This document shows, in pieces, positions 35,029 through 46,715 of a stretch of DNA of 64,000 bases (position 1 is its first letter; every line of letters begins with the position of its first letter). A program made the position numbers and the translations under genes. This stretch comes from Paguma larvata (Eukaryota > Chordata > Mammalia > Carnivora > Viverridae). The notes under the pieces were generated by a model that had not been told where the DNA came from, ran no database searches, and worked only from the letters and a program-made list of their open reading frames with translations. The stretch is taken from contig CM057843.1 of the NCBI GenBank assembly GCA_030068075.1, positions 42,415,832 to 42,479,831 on the forward strand. The letters run 5' to 3'.

Positions 35029-36026
35029 TCAATGAGATTATTAAACCCCCAAAGGACATATATTATGCTTTTATTTCCTTTGTATGCCCTTATAGTATCG
35101 CACAGCTGCTCTTAATAACCACTTGAAAATGCTAAAGGTTTTGGAACATGAATTATCTGAATGGTTGAATTGCTTCTTTCAATATAAGCCCATTGAAACA
35201 CTTTAAATCATCTGTCTTAAGTCATATGATGGATCCGGGAACCAAATCTGTACTGATTGCTCTTTCACACCAATCAGTGGCCTGTGGGATTCATGGAAAT
35301 ATGTGTCGTGGAAAAATGAGTCACTCCACCAACGCACAGCTGGACTCTGACACCCAGAGCACAATGAAAATGTGGAAATCTGAGTGAAGCACAAGGAACC
35401 TATGTCGGAACAAGAGTTCACATTCTTCCTGCTCTGTCACATTGTGAAATGGAAACATGGTTTCCTGGGAAAAGAGCCAGATTTCACAAATTAAATGGTT
35501 TTGCTTAAATGTGCACAGCTGCTAAACACTCACCGTACTTATTGAGAGTGTCTTGTTTTTGAAGATCTGCTCTTGATTCCAACTGGAGAGTTGAAAGGAA
35601 GGAGAGGGGGAGGTCTTGTGTGCCACAGATGGGTTTAACAGAAAGTTGTCTTGAATACCATCAGTTCTTGCCTGGTTCAAGTGCATGAAAGGGAAAAGGG
35701 TTATGCACATTTCTTGCCACCGATGATATGTCAACCGTTCTAACATGTCCCTTTATATATATGAACACATTCCATCCTCAAAACAGCCTTAGTATTTTTT
35801 TATTATGGGAAAGTTCAAATGTAGACAAAAGTAGAGAATGTAATATATAATGAATCCCTATGTACCTATCATCTTGCTTGAACAATGATTAATACATGGC
35901 CAACCTGCTTGCATCTGTATGCTTACCCACTCCCCTCAGGACTGTTTTGAATCATATCCTAGATGTAATATCATTTCATCTGTAAATACTTCAGTATGTA
36001 TCTCTTAATTCTAAGGATTATTTTAT

Positions 36027-36130
36027 TTTTATTTATTTTAAAGTAATCTCTACATCCAACATGGGGCTCAAACCCACAACCCCCAAGTCAAAAGTCTCAT
36101 ACTCCACTGACTGAGCCAGCCAGGCACTCC
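36027..36130 (-). repeat. Short tRNA-only carnivoran SINE
   Basis: Reverse copy. TSD CTAAGGATTATTTTA / CCAAGGATTATTTTT. Confidence 0.88.
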
Positions 36131-36339
36131 CAAGGATTATTTTTAAAGTATAAACATAATGCCAGTATTACACTTTAAAATTTCACAATAATTCCTTGAT
36201 ATCAGCAAATATCAGTATTCAAATTCTCCCGATTGTCTCATAAACCACTTTTGTTTTGTTTACAATTTGTTTGAAACAGGATCTAAATAAGATCCATACA
36301 TTGTAATTGGTTGACTGGCTTTTCCTATTTTTTTTTTTT

Positions 36340-36388
36340 CTTTTTTCTCTTTTTAAGTAAACTCTCTACTCAATGTGGGGCTTATGTG
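36340..36388 (-). repeat. Truncated short SINE fragment
   Basis: Only TAAGTAAACTCTCTACTCAATGTGGGGC-like sequence remains, the 3' part of the short SINE; the tRNA head is missing. Confidence 0.6.
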
Positions 36389-36559
36389 TTTTTAGACTGA
36401 TGCAGCAATTCTAGAGTTCCCCATTAGTTTCCACCTCAGAGTTTTAGCAGACATTAATGGTCATTATTTAGATCGTTATTTTACCAGAAGTTACAAAATG
36501 GTGACATTTTATCATTCCACCTTCATTTACGAGCTGAAATTATTCTATAAATAAGTTCT

Positions 36560-36656
36560 TTTTTTGTTTTAACGTAAGCTTTACACCCAATGCGGGGCTT
36601 GAACTCATGACCCCAAGAGCAAGAACTGTATGCTCTACTGACTGAGCCAGCAGCCA
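36560..36656 (-). repeat. Short tRNA-only carnivoran SINE
   Basis: Reverse copy with CTTTACACCCAATGCGGGGC and ACTGAGCCAGCAGCCACC. Confidence 0.85.
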
Positions 36657-36987
36657 CCACTAAGAATTTTCCCTCACCAAATATTTGGTTACTCTGAGGT
36701 ACAATCGAAACAGAAAAGGCAGGATAAATGCTTATTTCTCTTTATTTCCAGTTTTTAGTAGGATAATTAGTTGGTTCTCTAGTATTTTCCGAAGGTGATT
36801 CCCAACGAGTTTTTGTTTGTTTAGCATCATTATGATCTCATGAATTTAAACATATTTGATGTGTATTACCTGAAAGCAAACAACTGGAAAAGTAAATTAA
36901 CAATGTTTTTCTATGCATACTTTGCTACTTATGTAAAGAAAGAGATCAATTATAAATATAGAAACCAACATAAAGAATTTCTTCTTA

Positions 36988-37177
36988 TTTATTTATTTTG
37001 AGAGAGAGAGAGAGTATGAGGGAGGGGCAGAGAGAGACGGTGAGAGAGAATCCCAAGCAGGGTCCGTGCTGTCAGCACAGAGCCTGACCCGGGGCTCGAT
37101 CCCATGAACCATGAGATCATGACCTGAGTGGAAATCAAGAGTTGGATGCTTAACCGACTGAGCCACCCAGGCACCCC
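36988..37177 (-). repeat. Felid-type SINE
   Basis: Reverse copy with (GA)n. The flanks share GAATTTCTTCTT. Confidence 0.92.
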
Positions 37178-37511
37178 ACCAGGAATTTCTTCTTTAAAAG
37201 CGTTTTCCAGAGACTAGCATAGGATTAGCACATATTTAATCTAATGTTCTATAGTTTCTACATCTGTGCTCCTAAGACTCCTCAGACTCCTTCTCTACAT
37301 GTTATCAGTCATCAACCCTACCGATTTTCTCTAGTATAGAACTATCATCAGATCTCTAGTCTCTGTGTACAGTGTACTGTTTTAGTTCAGATGGCCATCT
37401 TCTCTTGCTGGGACTACTGCAATATTGCAGTAGCCTCCTGATAGAACGCTCTACTTCTGCTCTCAGACCTTCCTAACCTATCATTTACATTTCCTTAAAT
37501 AAATTTTCTTT

Positions 37512-37613
37512 TTTATTTCCTTTTTTTTCTTAAGTAATCTCAACACCCAATGTGGGGTTTGAACTCAAAACCCAAGAGTCACATGCTCTACTGACTGAGC
37601 CAAGCAGGTGCCC
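37512..37613 (-). repeat. Short tRNA-only carnivoran SINE
   Basis: Reverse copy. The flanks AATTTTCTTT and CAATTTTCTTTC match. Confidence 0.87.
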
Positions 37614-37949
37614 CTCAATTTTCTTTCTAAAAGGAAAATCAGTTTATCTCCCTTTTCTTTGTTTTTGGGTGTTTGCTTTTTTTACCCCTCTCTCTTTTTG
37701 GTTAAGATCCTTAAATAGTGCCTTTAACCTTTAGGATAAAGGCCAGACCCAATAGCATGACTTCTAGGATGCTCTGTGATTGGGCAACTTTTTCCTGTCC
37801 TCACTCTGGCCTCTCTGCCTCCAAACACCTTATACGACACTTACTTAACAGGTATTCATTTGGTGGCGGGGGGTGATTAAAATGTTCTAAAATTGATTGT
37901 GACCGCTAATTCTGTGAATATACTAAAAACCATTGAACTGCACACTTTA

Positions 37950-38172
37950 TTATTTTTCAAATGTCTTTTAAAATGTTCATTTATTTTTGATAGAGAGAGA
38001 ATGAGCAGGGGAGGGGCAGAGAGAGAGGGAGAGATGGAATCCCAAGTAGGCTCTAGCACTAAACTATGCATAGCACAGAGCCGATGTAGGGCTTGAACCC
38101 ACCCACTGTGAAATCATGATCTGGGTCAAATGAAGAGTTGATCACTTAACCACTGTGGCACCTAGGTGCCCC
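37950..38172 (-). repeat. Felid-type SINE with an unusual internal insertion
   Basis: Reverse copy in L1. Left TSD AACTGCACACTTTA (37936-37949), right AATTGTACACTTTA (38173-38186). Inside, 38052-38072 is a 21-nt segment that replaces the usual CTCTGCACTGTCA-like block and is identical to 39104-39124. Confidence 0.92.
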
Positions 38173-38186
38173 AATTGTACACTTTA

Positions 38187-38415
38187 TCTATCTATCTATC
38201 TATCTATTTATTTATTTTTAATGTTTATTTATTTTGAGAAGGAGAGATAGAGAGCAAGCAGAGTAGGGGCAGAGAGAGGAGAGAGAATCCCAAGTAGGCT
38301 CTACACTATCAGTGTGGAGCCTGACATGGGGCTCGAACTCACAAACTGTGAGATCATGACCTGAGCTGAAACCAAGACTCGGACTCTTAACCAACTGAGC
38401 CAGCCAGGCACCCCC
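38187..38415 (-). repeat. Felid-type SINE inserted at the same target
   Basis: Reverse copy with (TATC)5 then TTTA tail complement. TSD AATTGTACACTTTA is perfect at 38173-38186 and 38418-38431. Confidence 0.93.
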
Positions 38416-39689
38416 TGAATTGTACACTTTAAATAGGTGAATTGTACGCAGTGTGAATTATATCTCAATAAAGCTGGGGTTTGTTTTTTGTTTTTACTTT
38501 TTTTTTGAGCAGTTTAAAAACTGGGTTTTGTTTTTTTTTTTAAGAAAAAAATGAAAGGAAGAAAAAATAGCTAGCAAATGGGACAAGGAAGAAATTAATT
38601 ACCCCAGTCTCACAAGGGCCAGGAGAGAGAGTCGAAAGGACGAACTGGTCAGCAGCGCTGAAAGCCACAGGGTTCAAATGAAATTAGAAAAGGGGAGATA
38701 ATTGATAGGATACGGAGTTTATTAGTGAGTTTTAAGTGCTCTTGTAATAGAGAGGAAGCCATACTTTTAGATAAATAGCAGAACTGTTAGAACTGAATTG
38801 GGGTTGAGGTATCTGTAGCAGCAGTTCTAGAAAACAATGAAATCTGCACAGTAGAAAACAGACGGACCCAACCCTGAGGAGACAGGAAGGTAAAACCAAT
38901 TAAGACTGCAGTTTTTGTTTGTTTGTGTGTTTTTGTTTTTTATTTTTAGGATAAGAGACCAGTGCATGATGAAGGCAGAGGAGGAGAGGTTTTAGGGCAT
39001 TTCCATTAATTTATTTTCTTGATGTTTGTTAGGCCACATCACGGCTTCCCTGAGACTAAAAACTCTCCCCCCACAGCAAGTTTGCTGTGTCCTTTGAATG
39101 GTTTCTAGCACTAAACTATGCATAAATTAGCACTTAAAAATAATTTTGATTGTTTTCTGGCTCAGGAAAGCTACCCTATATATTGTTTGAAAGAGAAGGA
39201 AGGAAGGAATTTTTGAGGAAGAGAAACATACAAATACTATAGGCATTTTTTGTTTATGTCAGAGGAACAAGAACAGTGCCTACAAACCCCAGGAGAAAAA
39301 CATCGCTGCTGTCTGTGGCAGCTGTGAGCCAGCTCCTGAAGCCTGGCTTTCCAGATAGGATGCTTTCTCTGATGTGAAGACACATCGTTCATCCCAACCA
39401 CTTGTTATTAACAAAACATACTCTCTCCCTAGGATCTCTCCCAGGAGGGATTCAAAACTGAATGGAACATACTGCACATGGTGCCCCTTACACCTTGTGG
39501 ATCTCCCTACGTGTATACTCATAAGACCTATGGCAGAACCACGATAAGAGATGAATAATGCCTCGTTATCTCCCTCCCAGGCCCCACACTTTCACACCAC
39601 GAGTAATTGCTGCAGGGTGAGGTGGGGGGAGGGTCTACCCTTTCTCCTTCTTTACACCTAGAGACTTTCCCCCTGCGAACCTCTTCCCC

Positions 39690-39890
39690 CTCTCCAAGTG
39701 GTACCAATACTCCCTGAGCTGCTGGAGCACCTTCCGCTTTGTATCAGAAACTATTTGTGCATCTATCTCCCTGGCTACACTCTGAGCTTCTTGACAGGAG
39801 GGACTGGGCTTTATTAAATTTCCTTAAAATCCCCAATCCAGCAGTTGACTCACATTAAGTAGTCACACTTTCTGAACAAATGGATGGACG
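39690..39890 (+). repeat. L2-like 3' end
   Basis: CTGAGCTTCTTGACAGGAGG, the GGACTGGGCTTTATT stretch and CTGAACAAATGGATGGACG follow L2 3'-end order. Confidence 0.5.
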
Positions 39891-40231
39891 GAGGAATATG
39901 ACAGAGCACTGTGAGATTACAGCTGCTGACGTGGTTGTATCCTGGTGTTCTTTTTCTGGGCCAAAGGGTTGTTTGTTTCCACCTCTCCATCCCTTTTACA
40001 GACTGCCTCAGCAGCTGAAAGTACACAATGGAACAGTGTGCCTTTCAGCAAGTAGAGTGAGCAGTGGAAAATGCAAAGCATCAACCCTGAATGCAAGCGA
40101 TGGCATACTGAATGCAATTCCAAACGAAGAGAAAGTGACTATTTTCACTGAAATGGAGTGAAGCCTTCTGGTAAGGCGTCATTGGGCTCCATTTCTGGGG
40201 ATCAGGATTGATAAAGCCAATGCAACAAGGC

Positions 40232-40251
40232 TCAGCACGCCCCCTGTTGGA
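40232..40251 (-). promoter_or_regulatory. CTCF-like motif
   Basis: The minus strand reads TCCAACAGGGGGCGTGCTGA, close to the CTCF core CCACCAGGGGGCGCT. It lies about 2.7 kb upstream of the probable CAVIN1 start. Motif match only; binding is inferred. Confidence 0.55.
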
Positions 40252-40599
40252 TTTCGCTGACGTTTAGTAGGAAGAACAGCAGAGAAACTTGATGCACATG
40301 TTTCATGGAGGTAGGTATGCAGGGGTAGGGCCCTGTCTGCAAAATTCTCTGTTAAGGCGTCAAATGAGTCAGAGATGTATTCATTGGACTATCCCTGGGA
40401 CATAATTTGACTCATCCACATATACTGACATTCCTTTTTGAAGAACAGAAATATTTTCCTAATGTGAAAGCCAGAATGGCATGGATTTGATTCCCTTTAG
40501 CAAGCATGCAACCACAAAAAGCAAATCAACCACTACAACTCCTCTTCAGCGTCTCCCTTTCCCGCTGTGAGGTTTAAATCGTAAGTTCTAAATCTTTTT

Positions 40600-40930
40600 T
40601 GATAGAGGACTGGCTAAAATAAGCATAGTACATCCATACATTGGAAAACAAGTCAGCTCTACATGCTGCATGGAATAATCTTCCAGGTATATTATTAACT
40701 GAAAAAAGCAAAGTGCTGAGCATACATATATAGCAATATATTTAAATATGTATTTCTATAGAAGATTCCACAAGAAATTAGTAACAATTTGTCCCTTGGG
40801 AGAAAAATTAGTTGTGCAGACACGGGTAGAAAGAAAAGTTCATTTCATTATATTTCTTTGTGTCCTATTCAAAATCTGTATCTTATGTGTCACCTGTGAA
40901 AATAACCAAACCAATTTAAAAAAGTAAGAA
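40600..40930 (+). repeat. Old L1 fragment
   Basis: AAGCATAGTACATCCATACA, TGGAATAATCTTCCAGG and AAAAGCAAAGTGCTGAGC resemble a degenerate L1M 3' end. Confidence 0.5.
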
Positions 40931-40933
40931 CCT

Positions 40934-41026
40934 GGGGCACTGGGCAGGCTCAGTCAGAAGAGCATGTAACTTGGGGTTGTGAGTTCAAGTTCCACTTTGG
41001 GGGTAGAGATTACTTAAAAAAAAAAA
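40934..41026 (+). repeat. Short tRNA-only carnivoran SINE
   Basis: Head GGGGCACTGGGCAGGCTCAG; GGTAGAGATTACTTAAAAA tail. Flanks AGTAAGAACCT / AAAAAGAACCT. Confidence 0.87.
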
Positions 41027-41699
41027 AAAGAACCTTATGAAGGGCTAGTAAGGTTTTCTACTGTCACTTCTTTTTTCTAGAAGTCTTATCAGTCCTCAAT
41101 GGAAGCAACTTAAAGTGCTATAATACATTTTCTCTTAAATTCTAAAATAAGTTGGTCATCTGTCAGTTCTAGCAGATTTATATCTGCTAGTCATTGGGGC
41201 TATCTCAGACTGTCCCTGTTCCAGATACTGGACTCTTCAGCTCCTTTCTGGCTTGGTGGGTTCTCTGAATGGATTGTTGTGGCCCGAGGCCCCCACTGGG
41301 CAGTTTTTCACTCTTCCTAATGATGATGCATGCCAGACTAGGAGTGACCTTTTCCAAGGCCATCATCTATCCAGCTGGGGAAACCTAAGCTTGGTTTCCT
41401 AACCAGGCAAAAGGTTTGTAGCTTTTCTGGGGGAAAGAGGGCTGGTGCCACTCCAGGGAACTCAGAGCTCCGTGCTGCGCTGGAGGGCAAAATGGGGGAG
41501 CACGGGCAGCCTCTTTTTCTCTAGACTTCGGATCCTCCCATCACTGCTGAAAATATATCTGTAGTTAATCCTCAGGACTGCATGCTCAAAACCAGCATGC
41601 ATGGGTGGCCATGTCTGCTTATCTCTGTCTCAAAGAGAGGAGTGCTAAGGTCGAAAAAGCAAGAGAGGAGTCCAGGGACCTGATTAGAGCACCAAGCAC

Positions 41700-41830
41700 C
41701 AAGCCAAAGCTAACCTGTGGGTACTACCGGCAAGTCACTTGCCCTCTCTAGGCCCTTGTGTTCCTGTCTGTCAAACGAGAAGGTGGGATGTGATGATCTC
41801 TCTTATTGCTAAGGGCCAGTTTCTGGGATC
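41700..41830 (+). repeat. MIR fragment
   Basis: GGCAAGTCACTTGCCCTCTC and GTGTTCCTGTCTGTCAAACG match the MIR core. Confidence 0.6.
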
Positions 41831-41924
41831 AGAGAGGTAGATGAACTCCTAGGTCCTGCTCTTTGAAGTTAATGACAGCTAGGCCTCTGGCAGGGAGAAA
41901 CACAGGGAAAGGTGATTATTTTTA

Positions 41925-42098
41925 ATGTTTATTTATTTGGGGGGGCATGGGGGCTGCAGAGAGAGCAGGACAGAGGAACCGAAGCAGGCTCCCGTGCTAA
42001 CAGGAGAGAGCTCGATGCTAAGCTCAAATCCACAAACCATGAGATCCTGACCTGAGCCAAGGTCCCATGCTCAACCCACTGAGCCACTCAGGTGCCCC
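41925..42098 (-). repeat. Carnivoran SINE
   Basis: Reverse copy; head complement ACTGAGCCACTCAGGTGCCC. Flanks GGAAAGGTGATTATTTT / GGAAAGGTGATTTTTAA. Confidence 0.9.
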
Positions 42099-42269
42099 CG
42101 GAAAGGTGATTTTTAAAGAGAGGTGAGAGGCTGGTAAAAGGCTTTACTTTCTGTTTTACTGTCTATCTCACTCCTACTCTGTTAGCATATTTCTAAGAGA
42201 AACATAGAGGAACTTCACGGCCCCACACCACCTAATCTAAGTTCTCCCTTCCCCAAACAACCCCTCAAG

Positions 42270-42393
42270 CTTTTTTTTTTTTTTTTTAAGATTTTATTTT
42301 TAAGTAATTCCTACACCCAAAGTGGGGCTTGAACTCACTCATATCCCCGAGATCAAGAGTCCCATGCTTTACTGACTGAGCCAGCTCGGCACT
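42270..42393 (-). repeat. Short tRNA-only carnivoran SINE
   Basis: Reverse copy after a T17 run. Flanks AACCCCTCAAGC / AACCCTTCAAGC. Confidence 0.88.
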
Positions 42394-42640
42394 TCAGAAC
42401 CCTTCAAGCCTTTTAGAACACTGGTTGGTAACTTGGTCGTGGGGGAGGTATTGGCACCTTGGAAAATACTGTGGAAGCCATGGTTTTTTTCCCTCAAAAA
42501 CTGTGCACAGGCAAATACGATATTTTGCATAGATTTTAGGATCTCGCGTTCTTTTTGACTCTCGCTCTAGAACTTCAAACGCTGAGGTGGGTTCGTGGGT
42601 AAGCAAAAAAAAAAGCGGGAGGGAAAAGGAGAGCCCTACT

Positions 42641-43074
42641 CTAGGACCTGTTTCCTTTCCCAGCTCACATTCCTCCGCCCCAGTCCCGCTGCGCGGCCTC
42701 CGCTGGCAGCCGAGGCCATAGTCTCCCGCTCCAACTATTCCAACCATCCTGGGAAGGGTGGGGCGCTCGGCTCTTGGGTCCCCCTCGGTCGCCCCCCTTC
42801 CCTACATCGGTCTCCCCTTCTGCCCCGGTCCCTCCCTTTCTGGGGTGGGGCCAGCCAATGGGCAATGAGATTCCGGGGTTTGGCCGGGGAGCCCGGGAGC
42901 TCACCGATTCCCCGCCCCACAGTTCTGGCCACCGTCCCGGTGCGCACGGACGTGGCTCGAGTTTCCTCCGCTCTCCGCTCTTTCTCGCTTCCCCCCTCCC
43001 GCTCTTCCTCCTCTCCTGGGCTCCGGCTCCAGCTCCAGCTCCACCCGGCCGGCCCCGCACGGCTCCGGGTAGCC
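42641..43074 (+). promoter_or_regulatory. CAVIN1: CAVIN1 CpG-island promoter and 5' UTR
   Basis: The CpG island begins near 42650 and extends to about 44420. A CCAAT box (42855-42859) and CCCCGCCCC (42914) lie upstream of a pyrimidine-rich leader that ends GGGTAGCC before the ATG. No TATA box. The transcription start is probably between 42880 and 42980; I cannot fix it from sequence. Confidence 0.7.
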
Positions 43075-43545
43075 ATGGAGGACACCCAGCTCCATATCAT
43101 CGAGCAGCCGCTTCCCGGGTACCCCGAAGTCGGGGACCCGGGGTCCTCCTCTACGGGGGCACCAGCGGCGGAGGAGCCGTCAGGGGCCGGCTCTGAGGAG
43201 CTGATCAAGTCAGACCAGGTGAACGGCGTGCTGGTGCTGAGCCTTCTGGACAAAATCATCGGCGCCGTCGACCAGATCCAGCTGACCCAAGCCCAGCTGG
43301 AGGAACGGCAGGCGGAGATGGAGGGCGCCGTGCAGAGCATCCAGGGCGAGTTGAGCAAGCTGGGCAAGGCACACGCCACCACCAGCAACACCGTGAGCAA
43401 GTTGCTGGAGAAGGTGCGCAAGGTCAGCGTCAACGTGAAGACCGTGCGCGGCAGCCTGGAGCGTCAGGCCGGCCAGATCAAGAAGCTGGAGGTCAACGAG
43501 GCCGAGCTGCTGCGGCGCCGCAACTTTAAAGTCATGATCTACCAG
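43075..43545 (+). CDS. CAVIN1: CAVIN1 exon 1 coding part (cavin-1/PTRF residues 1-157)
   Basis: Cavin-1 is the scaffold of the caveolar coat at the plasma membrane; it was also described as a factor releasing RNA polymerase I transcripts. The exon codes MEDTQLHIIEQPLPGYPEVG onward. An acidic, disordered start (1-45) is followed by the helical HR1 region (about 45-155: SDQVNGVLVLSLLDKIIGAV, then a heptad-like coiled coil) that drives trimer assembly in this family, and the exon ends KVMIYQ at a GTGAGC donor. The phase is 0. The start has a purine at -3 and G at +4. The frame stays open for 489 nt upstream of the ATG, but this start is the family's own. Joined to 53569-54270 it gives 390 residues, the usual cavin-1 length. 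Confidence 0.97.
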
Positions 43546-43684
43546 GTGAGCTGGCGGGGCGGACCGCGCCCGGCCCACTGTCTACCCAGCTTGGGGTGGG
43601 GGGACCTGCCCGTGGTGCCGCGCTCCCGCCAGCCTGGCCCAGCTCGGAGGACCCACCCTCCTTCCGGCGAGCGCCGCTGGAGGC

Positions 43685-43730
43685 GGGTGGAGTGGGGTGG
43701 AGTGGGGTGGGGTGGGGTGGGGTGGGGTAG
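43685..43730. repeat. (GGGGT/GGAGT)n G-rich pentamer tandem
   Basis: About nine pentamers of GGGGT and GGAGT lie 140 bp after the CAVIN1 exon 1 donor. The run has enough G4 tracts to fold as a G-quadruplex in the non-template strand. Confidence 0.9.
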
Positions 43731-46483
43731 GCGGCGGATTCCTGTAGGGAGCGGAGAGGCGCGCAGTTTGCCCCGCGCCTGCTTATCGACCCCCTCCCTC
43801 TGGTGACAAACTCGCAACCGAGTTAGGAGGCTGGACTCGGGGACGCTCCCCATCTCAGACTGGTCCCAACTCCGCTCTATCAAGTCTACCTACTTGGCGG
43901 AAGTTTTGGGAAAAGCCAGGGGTCCCTGGCGGCCGGTGGGCCAGCTGTAAGCGGACACTGGCGGCGCGGCCCGGGTTTGGGGCCTCCGGCGCTGTTCGCC
44001 CGATATAGCGGGTGATTCAGGGCTCAGGCACGCACCGGCGGGGGCTGCGCCAGGCGAGGGACGCGACCGCCAGCACACGCCCCCGGACCCCGCGCCCTCG
44101 CGTGGGCCTCGGCTGCCCCCGCGTCCCCTCGCTGCGATCTGCCTCTGGCCTCCGGGCACTTTTAGGACCTTGGGGATGACGGCAGCTCGCCCGAACCCCT
44201 TGCCGGATGGAAGCAGGCGCGAGCGAGGGGGAGCGGGGTGCGTTATTGAGGAGCGCAAGAGGGCCCCTGATGGTCCCGCGATCTAGGTGCGGAGAATCAC
44301 CCCGCTTGCCTCCCGGACCGCCCTGCAGCGGGCAGACATGCCGGAGGAGGCTGGCGCACCCCTGGCCCCGCCCAGGCCGCCTGTTGCTTCCTTCACACCT
44401 CTCCGCGGTTTCTCTCGCCCTGTTAAAAGTGCCTTTTTTTTTTTTTTAAATCATAACCCCAAATAAACCTGGGAATCTCGGTTTTGTTGGTCCTCTCCGC
44501 TTCTCTCTCCAATCCCATTAGAAGTGGGTCTGAGCTGAGGGCTTAGTGATCTTTGGTGGGGTGGGAACGTGCCCAGCCTCCCTGCTGTGCTTCCCGCAGG
44601 CCTGGTTGCCGTTCCCACCCCAAGGAGGTGAGATCATGGGGGTAAACGGGTTAGTCTATGCTCCCTCTGCCCCTTCTTCTCCCTAGGAAAGAAAAGGAAG
44701 GCTAGATTTCCCACACCCCCTAGGAGAGAAAACCTGTCAGGGAGCTGTGGTTTCACTGACTGCACCCGGGCCTGGTCAGGCTAGGTTCTGCATAACCATT
44801 TGGGATTCAGTGAGGTCCTTGCCTTGGTCTCTCTAGCAGGAGCTAAGAGAGATGCAGTCTTTGGGACCAGTACACACAGGGAGAACGGTGAGCAGGCACC
44901 TGAGGAGGTGGTGTTGGGACAGAGACAGAAGTGGTGCTCTTCCCCTCCTTCCAGTGCCTTGGGTGCCTCTCCCAAGTGGCTCAAGAAGTGCCTCCCCCAT
45001 AGCACTATCTGCTAGCAAATGTCTAGAGCTGTTTCCACTTAACTAACTGCTCAGTGGAATGTGTGTGAGAGAGATTTTTAAGAGACCTGATTAGCACTGG
45101 GGGCACTGAGGAAAGAACACCCAGGGGTCTGGGACAGCCAGCCAGCTCTTTTCTCCAGAGCCTTGTGTGCTAGAGGGTTGCCACAAAGGGCTTGGATAGG
45201 TTGCCCTCGTCACTCTAAATATCCCATACAGGCAGAACCTAGGAAAGTTCCCAGCCTCGAGGTAAACCTGTCAAAGGTGTAGATGCTGAGAGGAGGGTGG
45301 GTGCTGACGAGAAAAACTCCTGTGCAGGGGCCAGTGGCATCTCCATGACTCCCTTTCAGCAGCTGGCAGGGATCTGTACATCTTGTGTCTGTGGAGGTGG
45401 GGGTAGGGGGTCTAATCACAGGGTGGCTTTGACTGCATCTGGACTAAACCAGGGCCAGTGCAAGGCACAAGGCTGAGGTAGAAAGAATGGCACAAATTTG
45501 GGGAGCCCCCAAACGGCAGAAGAAATAACTAAGAAGTAACATGGTTGCAACCCGGAGAGGAACTCAGAGGTAAGGAAAAGATTCCAGCAACAGGGGTGGG
45601 GCTCAGGGAAACAGCACTTCCCTGAGCTGCAAAGCAGATGTCCCAGGTAGGGGCAAGGGTGTAGGGTACTGCGCTGCTAAAGGAAAAGCAGAGGCTGCTC
45701 CTCCCTGAGGTCTGGAGGCCTGGGAAGAGAATGAGGTAAAAATAGCTCTGCGCCTTGGCAGACCTAATAGGGAAGACTGGGGGCGGCAGCGTTTATGGTA
45801 GTCAGGCTCTGAGGGGTAGGATGCTTGGGTGGCCAAGCTGCGAGAGCAATTTGGAGAAAGTCCTGGGAGAGTGTGAGTTCTCCAGAGTGGCAACACGGGA
45901 GGGGATGCTGTATTCTCCACTGCGGATGTGGGAGGTGATGATGTGGCACTGGGGGCGGGGTAGAGGGGAGAATGAAAGGAGGGAGAAGGCCCCAGCTGCG
46001 GGATCAGGTCATCTGGCCTCCCATACCTTCTTCCTGGGGGATAAAGAAAGGAATACCTTATGTGGCCTCATCCCATATCAAGGAACTGCTAGGCATAATG
46101 ATTTCATAGGTTAAGTTTATATTTGATCCCCCCCCCAACACACACACCATGAAATTCAGCACCCTCCCTCCCAGGATATCAGAGCCCCCACCCTGAACCC
46201 AGTTCTGAGTCATTACTGTCCTCTGGCATTTCCCTATCTCTCTAACAAAAACTAGCAGTTTGGCATCCCATCCTATCAGGTGACACCTCGCTAGGCAACA
46301 GCCAGTGAATGCAAAGAGCGAATTCTCCCAGTGGCTAGGGGTCAGCGGACTGAGAACTAGCTGCTGGGAAGATCAGGCAGATCGTGGGCACTATGCAAAC
46401 AGGAGGGGTGGTGATCATTAAAGTACCAACTCTTCCAGGCAATGATTTGGATGTTATCAGTGTTCTTTTAGAATGCAGAAAAG

Positions 46484-46715
46484 GGGGCGCCTGGGTGGCT
46501 CAGTCGGTTAAGCGCGACTTCAGCTCAGGTCATGATCTCACGGTCTGTGAGTTCGAGCCCCGCGTCGGGCTCTGTGCTGACGGCTCAGAGCCTGAAGCCT
46601 GCTTCAGATTCTGTGTCTCCCTCTCTCTCTGCCCTTCCCTTGCTCGCTCTCTGTCTCTATGTCTCTCAAAAATAAAATAAAAATGCAAATAAATAAATAA
46701 ATAAATAAATAAATA
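46484..46715 (+). repeat. Young felid-type SINE
   Basis: Near-consensus copy with (AAAT)n tail. The TSD GAATGCAGAAAAGGGG is perfect over 16 nt at 46471-46486 and 46716-46731. Confidence 0.95.

Larger units (their letters stand above)
35790..36560. repeat. Ancient dispersed repeat interrupted by short SINEs
   Basis: CCCTATGTACCTATCATCTT, TAAATACTTCAGTATGTATC, CGATTGTCTCATAAACCAC and AAGATCCATACATTGTAATT are words of an old, frequent mammalian repeat, broken by the short SINEs at 36027 and 36340. Family not assigned. Confidence 0.45.
37880..38475 (+). repeat. L1 3' end broken by two SINEs
   Basis: ACTAAAAACCATTGAACTGC before the SINEs and AAATAGGTGAATTGTACGCA, TATCTCAATAAAGCTG after them form one L1M 3' end. 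Confidence 0.8.
25581..42640. other. Intergenic region between ATP6V0A1 and CAVIN1 promoters
   Basis: About 17 kb of head-to-head intergenic DNA with no supported gene. It holds the repeats listed separately. Stretches such as 25.9-27.1, 31.6-32.0, 33.0-33.4, 35.1-35.8, 38.5-40.6 and 41.0-41.9 kb look mainly unique and could hold enhancers, but nothing is decisive except the CTCF-like motif at 40232. The short open frames at 39280-40161 and elsewhere show no coding signature. Confidence 0.6.

Noticed and set aside
42595..43074. Open frame upstream of and in frame with the CAVIN1 ATG, possible N-terminal extension
   Set aside because: The first ATG-type start in this frame is the known cavin-1 start at 43075. 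The open stretch is GC-rich promoter and leader, where stops are rare by chance, and its peptide looks random.
42735..43578. Minus-strand open frames of 232, 131 and 122 residues at CAVIN1 exon 1
   Set aside because: Antisense shadows in a CpG island; no splice or start context supports them.
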